Origin: Geobacter sp. UBA698
GTDB taxonomy: Bacteria > Desulfobacterota > Desulfuromonadia > Geobacterales > Pseudopelobacteraceae
Reading direction: 5' to 3'
Assembly: GCA_002298925.1 (NCBI GenBank)
Contig: DBMM01000136.1
Span: 33,806-45,973, forward strand
DNA: 12,168 nucleotides
Position numbers and translations under genes: made by a program. This document shows, piece by piece, positions 7,203 to 12,168 of the stretch (the first letter of the stretch is position 1; each line of letters begins with the position of its first letter). A model generated the notes under the pieces. That model was not told where the DNA came from and made no database searches. It saw only the letters and a list, made by a program, of their open reading frames with translations.

Positions 7203-7475
7203 ATGTCCAACTTCACCTTCCTAAGCACCGACTGGCCCGAACTCTACGAAACCGCCCGTGAAGCCGAGCAGAACGTCAACAGCGCCCCACGGACCAGCTG
7301 TTTCTATGCCCGGCGCTCGCTGGAACGGGCGGTGAAGTGGCTCTACGCCAATGACTCTTACTCAAGCAACCCTATGCCGATAACCTTACCGCCCTGATCC
7401 ACGAACCGACCTACCGGGAAAACCTGGAACCCTGTCTCTTCACCAAGATTCTCACCATCCAAAAAATCGGCAACC
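7203..7475 (+). pseudogene. 5' remnant of a second hsdR (DUF4145-like N-terminus), frameshifted and truncated
   Basis: The ATG at 7203 opens MSNFTFLSTDWPELYETA, almost the same as the start of the intact hsdR at 8727. Over the first 160 bases or so I count nine differences, eight of them synonymous and one Glu/Asp. After 7360 one T is missing relative to the intact copy, so this frame runs out at 7397. Out of phase the homology goes on (KQPYADNL, ALIHEP, ENLEPCLF) until about 7475 (ATCGGCAACC), where it stops. A scrap at about 7513-7537 (reading RDYDEEE) resembles the HDYSEAE segment near 9336-9357 of the intact gene and may be the far side of an internal deletion. It cannot make a working HsdR. 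It lies just after the AlbA_2 gene, where the ancestral hsdR would be expected. Confidence 0.85.
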
Positions 7476-7546
7476 GACTACATACCGCCACATGGGGACC
7501 GCCCCAGCAAGCGCCCGTGATTACGATGAGGAGGAAAGACCCGGCA

Positions 7547-7640
7547 TTTTGTACCACATAATTCAGTTATAATTGCTTATGTTGGTACAAAATATTTGTA
7601 CCACATAACATAATACAATGGTATTGTGTTGGTACAAAAG
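7547..7640 (+). promoter_or_regulatory. 47-bp imperfect tandem duplication forming two inverted-repeat operators
   Basis: TTTGTACCA occurs at 7548-7556 and 7595-7603, and its complement TGGTACAAA at 7583-7591 and 7630-7638. The centres are 35, 12 and 35 bases apart, so 7547-7593 and 7594-7640 are two copies of one 47-base unit with conserved ends and diverged middles. In the first unit the arms extend to TTTGTACCACATAA against TTATGTTGGTACAAA. -10-like strings (TATAAT 7568-7573, TACAAT 7614-7619) lie between half-sites. The last half-site abuts the ribosome binding site of the next gene. Best reading: operator/promoter of the DUF6788/NTase pair, probably bound by a dimeric regulator. Confidence 0.75.
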
Positions 7641-7644
7641 AGGT
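7639..7644 (+). promoter_or_regulatory. Ribosome binding site for the DUF6788-like gene
   Basis: AGAGGT is followed by 7 bases and the ATG at 7652. This favours that ATG over the in-frame GTG at 7643 and TTG at 7646, which overlap or touch the site. Confidence 0.65.
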
Positions 7645-7651
7645 GTTGGCC

Positions 7652-7981
7652 ATGAGCGGAAAAGAAAAAGACGAGAGCGTTTTCAGGATGCTGCAATCAG
7701 AGCGGGACCGTTGCGCCCTTGTCATCGAGAAGATAAACAGCGAACTGGAAAAACTGCCGAAAGGGTCTATCGGGCAGAGAAAGGTGAAGAGCCATGGCAA
7801 GGAATACATTTACCCCTGCCTGAGATACCGGGACGGTGTAGAAGTAAAGTTCGAGCATCTTGCTCCAGAGAAGGCAGAAGAACTGAAACCGGCACTGGAG
7901 CGGCGAAAGAAGCTGCAAGCCGATCTGAAGGCCAACAAGAAACGTGTGGCAACCCTGAATGCCATGCTCCCCAAAGGATAA
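7652..7981 (+). CDS. Small DUF6788-like protein, possible antitoxin or autoregulator of the NTase module
   Basis: The product has 109 residues. Residues about 5-35 form a charged helix (SERDRCALVIEKINSELEKL), followed by LPKGSI at 35-40. A predicted beta-hairpin comes next (GKEYIYPCLRYRDGVEVKFEHL, about 49-70), then a long charged helical region (EKAEELKPALERRKKLQADL). This layout fits DUF6788, a family without known function. The Tyr-rich hairpin recalls the arm-binding domain of tyrosine recombinases, so DNA binding is conceivable; that is inference. The gene follows the double operator directly, and its stop is 4 bases before the next start, with the next ribosome binding site inside its last codons, so the two are translationally coupled. 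There is no signal peptide or membrane segment. Family assignment is from sequence pattern only. Confidence 0.8.
   Translation: MSGKEKDESVFRMLQSERDRCALVIEKINSELEKLPKGSIGQRKVKSHGKEYIYPCLRYRDGVEVKFEHLAPEKAEELKPALERRKKLQADLKANKKRVATLNAMLPKG
7973..7978 (+). promoter_or_regulatory. Ribosome binding site choosing the TTG start of the NTase gene
   Basis: AAAGGA lies 7 bases before TTG 7986. The alternative in-frame ATG at 7959 lies inside the previous gene, has no such site, and would only add MPCSPKDNF. Confidence 0.6.
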
Positions 7982-7985
7982 TTTT

Positions 7986-8678
7986 TTGAATATTGCATTC
8001 GAAAAGAGCCCTTTCCTGCAACCGGTCACGGACCTCCTGCGTGAAATGGACAAGGCAGGTTTTTTCTCCCATGGTCTGCTCATAGGAAGCTGGCCCATGC
8101 TGGTCTATAGCGAATACTTTACTCTTCCCTATGGACTGGCGACAAATGACATCGACTTTGCTGTTGATAATGCGGTGAAGGTTCCGTCAACCGGTGGCGA
8201 AACGATTCCCCAGGTACTGGAACGGTTGGGTTACACCGCTGTCCAGGACTATTCGGGTATCGAGACGTTTCTCCAGGGAACATTCGAGGTTGAATTCATT
8301 ACCCATCGTAAAGGTGGTTCCGGACCGCCGGCAGTGGTCATCCCGCCCTGGAAGGTATCCGCCCAACCGCTGCCGTTCATTGATTTGCTTTTTATCAGAC
8401 CGATGACGGTGATCATCGAAGATTTCAGTATCCGCATTCCTTCACCGGAAGCCCTTATGCTGCACAAACTCATCATTGCCCAGCGCAGGACGGGTCGAGA
8501 TAAGGAATTTAAGAAGGAGAAGGATCTTCAACAATGCTCTGTGTTGGCGGAAGCCGTCAGGACAGAAGAGATCCAGCAAATTATTACGGAGTATCGCCTG
8601 TCAAAAGAAACTCGAATATCGATGCTCGAATCCTGTGCGGCCATCGGGTACACTCTCCCGCCGCTGGGCAGTACGTAG
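7986..8678 (+). CDS. GSU2403-like nucleotidyltransferase-fold protein
   Basis: The product has 230 residues with the hallmarks of a minimal nucleotidyltransferase: GS at 34-35 (LLIGSWPM) followed by the paired metal-binding aspartates in NDIDFAVD (D55, D57). A plausible third acidic residue is in FEVEFITHRKG (E103). The second half is helical (IPSPEALMLHKLIIAQRR, then KEKDLQQCSVLAEAV), as in the GSU2403 family (NTP_transf_8-like) and reminiscent of AbiEii/MenT-type toxins, which transfer nucleotides to RNA. The substrate here is unknown. The TTG start is supported by its ribosome binding site. It is the second gene of a coupled pair, and 48 bases separate it from hsdR. All catalytic residues I can identify are present, so it is probably active. 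Alternatives are a housekeeping or antibiotic-type NTase, less likely given the context. Confidence 0.85.
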   Translation: MNIAFEKSPFLQPVTDLLREMDKAGFFSHGLLIGSWPMLVYSEYFTLPYGLATNDIDFAVDNAVKVPSTGGETIPQVLERLGYTAVQDYSGIETFLQGTFEVEFITHRKGGSGPPAVVIPPWKVSAQPLPFIDLLFIRPMTVIIEDFSIRIPSPEALMLHKLIIAQRRTGRDKEFKKEKDLQQCSVLAEAVRTEEIQQIITEYRLSKETRISMLESCAAIGYTLPPLGST

Positions 8679-8726
8679 GATTGTGGAACTACATCATTAC
8701 CTTCCGACCATAACACCGGAGTAGCA

Positions 8727-11700
8727 ATGTCCAATTTCACATTCCTAAGCACCGACTGGCCCGACCTCTACGAAACCGCCCGCGAAGCCGAGCAAAACGT
8801 CAACAGCGCCCCACGGACAAGTTGTTTCTACGCCCGGCGCTCGCTGGAGCGGGCGGTGAAGTGGCTCTACGCCAATGACTCCTATCTCAAGCAACCCTAT
8901 GCCGACAACCTGGCCGCCCTGATCCACGAACCAACCTTCCGGGAGAACCTGGAACCCTGCCTCTTCCCCAAGATCCTCACCATCCAGAATATCGGCAACC
9001 TGGCAGTCCACAGCGACAAACCGATCAGCAGCAGCGATTCCCTTCACACCCTCAAAGAACTATTCCACGTCCTCTACTGGCTGGCCCGCAGCTATTCGCC
9101 GTCAGCAGAGTCCATCGGCAAACCGCTCTTTGACATCACCCGCATACCGCAGAAGGACAGCGCTGTTGCCGACCGAAACGCCGAACAGCTGGCCAAGCTG
9201 CAGGCCGAACAGTCGGACAAGGACGTCCGGTTGGCCGCAAAAGATGCGGAACTGGCCAGGACGATCGAAGAGATCGCTGCCCTCAAGGCCAGGATCCAGG
9301 AATATAAGGAGCGCAACAGCCAGACCCCGGACGACCATGACTACAGTGAGGCGGAAACCAGGGATTACTTCATCGACCTGTTGCTGAAGGAGTCGGGCTG
9401 GGACCTGAAGGCAGCGGATGTGCTGGAGTACCCGGTGACCGGGATGCCCAACGACAAGGGCGAAGGGTTTGTGGATTATGTGCTGTGGGGCGACGACGGC
9501 CTGCCCCTAGCGGTGGTTGAGGCCAAGCGCACCAGGAAGGACTCGCGTATCGGCCAGCAGCAGGCCAAGCTGTACGCCGACTGCCTGGAACGGATGAAGG
9601 GACAACGACCGCTCATCTTCTTCACCAACGGCTACGAAACCTGGCTCTGGGATGACCTGAATTATCCGCCCCGTAAGGTGTCGGGTTTCTACAAGAAGGA
9701 CGAACTGCAGCTGCTGATCAACCGCCGCACCAGTATCAAAGATATCACCAGCGCTACCATCAACAAGGCCATCGTCGAGCGCTACTACCAGCATGAGGCC
9801 ATCCGCCGCACGGCCGAGGACTTCCAGCGCCGCAAGCTGCGCAAGGCGCTGCTGGTTATGGCCACCGGTACCGGCAAGACCCGTACCGTGATTGCCCTGA
9901 TCGAACTGCTACAGAAGTGCAACTGGATCAAGCGGGTGCTGTTCCTGGCCGATCGCAACGCACTGCTGACCCAGGCCGGCAACGCCTTCAAGGAGCACCT
10001 GCCCCACACCAGCGCCCTGAACATCGCCAAAGTAAGAGATGACACCACCAGCCGGATCGTGCTCTCCACCTATCCAACCATGATGAACTGCATTGACGAA
10101 GCCAAGGGTGGCAACAAGCGTTTCAGTCCTGGCCATTTCGACCTGATCGTGATCGACGAGGCCCACCGCTCGGTTTACCAGAAGTTTCGCGCCATCTTCG
10201 AGTATTTCGATGCCCTGCTGCTGGGGTTGACCGCCACGCCACGCTCCGAGGTGGACCGCAATACCTACTCGCTTTTCGAGCTGGAGAAGGGTGTCCCCAC
10301 CTTCTACTACGAACTGGAAAAGGCGGTGGCGGACGGCTTCCTGGTGCCGCCCAAGGCGCATTCCGTGCCGCTCAAGTTTCAGCGGGAAGGGGTCAAGTAC
10401 AACGAACTCTCCCCGGAGGAACAGGCCGAATACGAGGAGAAGTTCTGGGATGAGGAAAACGGCGGCATGCCGGAGCGGATCGAGTCATCGGCGCTGAACA
10501 ACTGGCTGTTCAACGAGGATACGGTGGACAAGGTGCTGGAACACCTGATGCGTTACGGCGTCAAGGTGGCGGGAGGCGACCGCTTGGGTAAGACCATCAT
10601 CTTTGCCAAGAACCACAACCACGCCCTCTTCATCCAGGAACGCTTCGACAAGAGCTATCCCCACCTGAAGGGCAAGTTCTGCCGGGTGATCGACAACTAC
10701 GAGACCTACGCCCAGACTCTGATTGAGGACTTCTCCCAGAAGGAGAGCGACCCGGTCATCGCCATCTCGGTAGATATGCTGGATACCGGCATCGACGTGC
10801 CGGAGATCGTCAACCTGGTCTTCTTCAAGCTGGTCCGTTCCAAGACCAAGTTCCACCAGATGATGGGACGCGGCACCCGGCTCTGCAAGGATCTGTTCGG
10901 ACCGGGACAGGATAAGGAGAACTTCTACGTCTTCGACTACTGCCAGAACTTCGAGTTCTTTGCCGAGAATCCGGAAGGGATCGAAGTGGGCAGCCAGGAG
11001 TCGCTGGGCAAGAAGATCTTCAAACAGCGACTGAACCTGTTGTTACTGCTGCAACAGCCGGATATCCCGGCCGGCGATGGAGTGCAGCGACTGCGCGGGA
11101 GCCTGGAGGATACCCTGCATGGCGAGGTAATCCTGATGAACCCGGACAACTTCATCGTCCGACCCCACCGCAGGCACCTGGAGAAGTACACAGTCAGAGA
11201 GCAGTGGAGCAGGCTGAATGCCGAGGATGCCCTGGAGGTAACGCTCCACCTGGCGGGACTCCCGGCGGAACTGCCCCAGGAAGACGAAACCGCCAAACGC
11301 TTTGACCTGTTACTGTTGAACCTGCAATTGGCGCTGCTGGAGAAGTCCGCCTCATTTGCCCGCAACCGGGACAAGGTCATGGAAATCGCCGCCCGGCTGG
11401 AGGGAAAGGGCACTATCCCGATGGTGGCGCAGCAGATGGAACTGATCCTGGATCTGCAAACCGAGAGCTACTGGGCCGGCATCACCCTTCCGCTCTTGGA
11501 GGAGATCCGCCTCCGCCTGCGCGATCTGATCAAGTTCCTGGATAAGGGCGAGGCAACCATCGTCTATACCGACTTCGAGGATACCATCGGCGAGCAGACG
11601 GAAATATTCGTAGCCGGATATGCCAGTGCCGATGAGATGCGCCAATACCGGCTGAAGGTGGAACGTTTCATCCGCGACCATGCCAGCCACATCACCATCA

Positions 11701-12107
11701 ACAAGTTGCGCATGAACCGTCAGATAACAAAGATGGATCTGGAAGAGCTGGAACGGCTGCTGTTCACAGCCGAAGAGGTGGGCAACCGCGAACGCTTCGA
11801 GAAGGTCTTCGGTCACCAGCAGAGCCTCGGCACGTTCATCCGCAAGCTGGTGGGGCTGGACCGTGAAGCGGCCAGCGAGGCCTTCGGCGAGTTCCTGCAC
11901 AATACCACCTATACGGCGACTCAGATCCGGTTCATCGACCATGTCATAAGCTACCTGACCCGGAACGGCACCATGGACCCCGGCCTGCTGTACGAGCCAC
12001 CCTTTACCGACATTCACAACGAAGGGCTGGATGGGGTCTTTGGTGATGCCGGTGCGATCAGGATCGTTCACCTACTGCAGGAGATGGAGATGCGGGCGGC
12101 GGCGTAA
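8727..12107 (+). CDS. hsdR: Type I restriction endonuclease subunit HsdR
   Basis: HsdR is the ATP-driven translocase and nuclease that cuts unmodified DNA away from the recognition site. The ATG at 8727 has GGAG five bases upstream. The 1126-residue product has a DUF4145-like N-terminus (about 1-110) and a coiled-coil stretch (about 145-195, AEQLAKLQAEQSDKD). The HSDR_N nuclease domain carries the PD-(D/E)xK residues D250, E265 and K267 (GFVDYVLWGDD, AVVEAKR). A superfamily 2 helicase follows, with motif I ATGTGKT at 379-385, DEAH at 477-480, TATP at 502-505 and motif VI QMMGRGTR at 711-718. The EcoEI_R-type C-terminal region comes last. All key residues are present and no frameshift is seen, so it is intact. 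It belongs to the DUF4145-containing EcoEI-like group, matching the HsdM type. It is separated from hsdM/hsdS by about 4.8 kb of passenger genes. No terminator is visible in the 61 bases that follow. Confidence 0.96.
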   Translation: MSNFTFLSTDWPDLYETAREAEQNVNSAPRTSCFYARRSLERAVKWLYANDSYLKQPYADNLAALIHEPTFRENLEPCLFPKILTIQNIGNLAVHSDKPISSSDSLHTLKELFHVLYWLARSYSPSAESIGKPLFDITRIPQKDSAVADRNAEQLAKLQAEQSDKDVRLAAKDAELARTIEEIAALKARIQEYKERNSQTPDDHDYSEAETRDYFIDLLLKESGWDLKAADVLEYPVTGMPNDKGEGFVDYVLWGDDGLPLAVVEAKRTRKDSRIGQQQAKLYADCLERMKGQRPLIFFTNGYETWLWDDLNYPPRKVSGFYKKDELQLLINRRTSIKDITSATINKAIVERYYQHEAIRRTAEDFQRRKLRKALLVMATGTGKTRTVIALIELLQKCNWIKRVLFLADRNALLTQAGNAFKEHLPHTSALNIAKVRDDTTSRIVLSTYPTMMNCIDEAKGGNKRFSPGHFDLIVIDEAHRSVYQKFRAIFEYFDALLLGLTATPRSEVDRNTYSLFELEKGVPTFYYELEKAVADGFLVPPKAHSVPLKFQREGVKYNELSPEEQAEYEEKFWDEENGGMPERIESSALNNWLFNEDTVDKVLEHLMRYGVKVAGGDRLGKTIIFAKNHNHALFIQERFDKSYPHLKGKFCRVIDNYETYAQTLIEDFSQKESDPVIAISVDMLDTGIDVPEIVNLVFFKLVRSKTKFHQMMGRGTRLCKDLFGPGQDKENFYVFDYCQNFEFFAENPEGIEVGSQESLGKKIFKQRLNLLLLLQQPDIPAGDGVQRLRGSLEDTLHGEVILMNPDNFIVRPHRRHLEKYTVREQWSRLNAEDALEVTLHLAGLPAELPQEDETAKRFDLLLLNLQLALLEKSASFARNRDKVMEIAARLEGKGTIPMVAQQMELILDLQTESYWAGITLPLLEEIRLRLRDLIKFLDKGEATIVYTDFEDTIGEQTEIFVAGYASADEMRQYRLKVERFIRDHASHITINKLRMNRQITKMDLEELERLLFTAEEVGNRERFEKVFGHQQSLGTFIRKLVGLDREAASEAFGEFLHNTTYTATQIRFIDHVISYLTRNGTMDPGLLYEPPFTDIHNEGLDGVFGDAGAIRIVHLLQEMEMRAAA

Positions 12108-12151
12108 AACCGGGGTCGCTTTGGGGGCGGACCAAGTCAACTTACTGATAA

Positions 12152-12160
12152 TTGATGTAG
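12152..12160 (+). repeat. Right copy of 9-bp direct repeat TTGATGTAG
   Basis: Second copy of the 9-mer found at 882-890, here 44 bases past the hsdR stop. The sequence before it (ACTGATAA) partly matches the left flank (ACTGAC). It is a candidate island edge; what lies beyond is outside the window. Confidence 0.3.
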
Positions 12161-12168
12161 TTCAGTAA

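Noticed and set aside
7547..7640. The repeated TTTGTACCA arms as ends of a transposon or as a CRISPR array
   Set aside because: There are only two units, there is no matching end downstream of the NTase gene, no transposase or cas gene, and the spacing suits an operator better.
7618..7989. Open frame of 123 codons overlapping the DUF6788-like gene in another frame
   Set aside because: It starts inside the operator without a ribosome binding site and its Arg/Glu-rich translation looks like a frame shadow. The 7652-7981 frame has family-like structure.
12108..12168. Terminator or gene after hsdR
   Set aside because: Only short GC matches (GGTC with GACC) are present, with no stem and T-run and no start with a ribosome binding site before the window ends.

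Overview
The window is the tail of a housekeeping gene followed by a layered, partly decayed phage-defence island. Every recognisable gene reads on the + strand. The left edge is the 3' end of gyrB, with the Gram-negative type of inserted region and a GC-rich coding style. The NTase relative downstream (the GSU2403 type, named after a Geobacter sulfurreducens locus) and a GC-rich palindromic element inside hsdM suggest a Geobacter-like member of the Desulfuromonadota. That assignment is an inference from style, not from a search.

Layout: (1) 1-873, end of gyrB. (2) 874-1177, a gene-free gap with two hairpins, one of them a convincing rho-independent terminator, then AT-rich DNA upstream of hsdM. 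(3) 1178-2743, hsdM, the type I methyltransferase subunit, carrying an in-frame palindromic repeat of about 41 codons. (4) 2740-3904, hsdS, the specificity subunit, overlapping hsdM by ATGA but broken by a frameshift in its first target-recognition domain. (5) 3935-5620, an AT-rich OLD-family ATPase/TOPRIM nuclease, apparently intact. (6) 5635-7014, an AlbA_2/GHKL-ATPase/winged-helix protein interrupted by an in-frame TAG exactly where the N-box glutamate is expected. (7) 7203 to about 7475, a frameshifted 5' remnant of a second hsdR. (8) 7547-7640, a 47-bp imperfect tandem duplication forming two inverted-repeat operators. (9) 7652-7981 and 7986-8678, a compact two-gene module: a DUF6788-like small protein and a GSU2403-like nucleotidyltransferase-fold protein. 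(10) 8727-12107, an intact full-length hsdR. (11) 12108-12168, a short tail with no gene.

How the parts fit: hsdM, hsdS and hsdR would form a type I restriction-modification complex, with OLD and AlbA_2 genes carried as passengers between S and R, an arrangement seen in other type I loci. M and R look intact while S does not, so as read here the complex would lack a normal specificity subunit unless the frameshift is a sequencing error or reversible. The remnant of hsdR sits where an ancestral hsdR would be expected, directly after the AlbA_2 gene. The DUF6788/NTase module now lies between that remnant and the working hsdR.

The most interesting candidate for an undescribed system is the DUF6788/NTase pair with its symmetric double operator. 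It looks like an autoregulated toxin-antitoxin or abortive-infection module. A 9-bp direct repeat (TTGATGTAG) lies just after gyrB and again just after hsdR and may mark the island edges.
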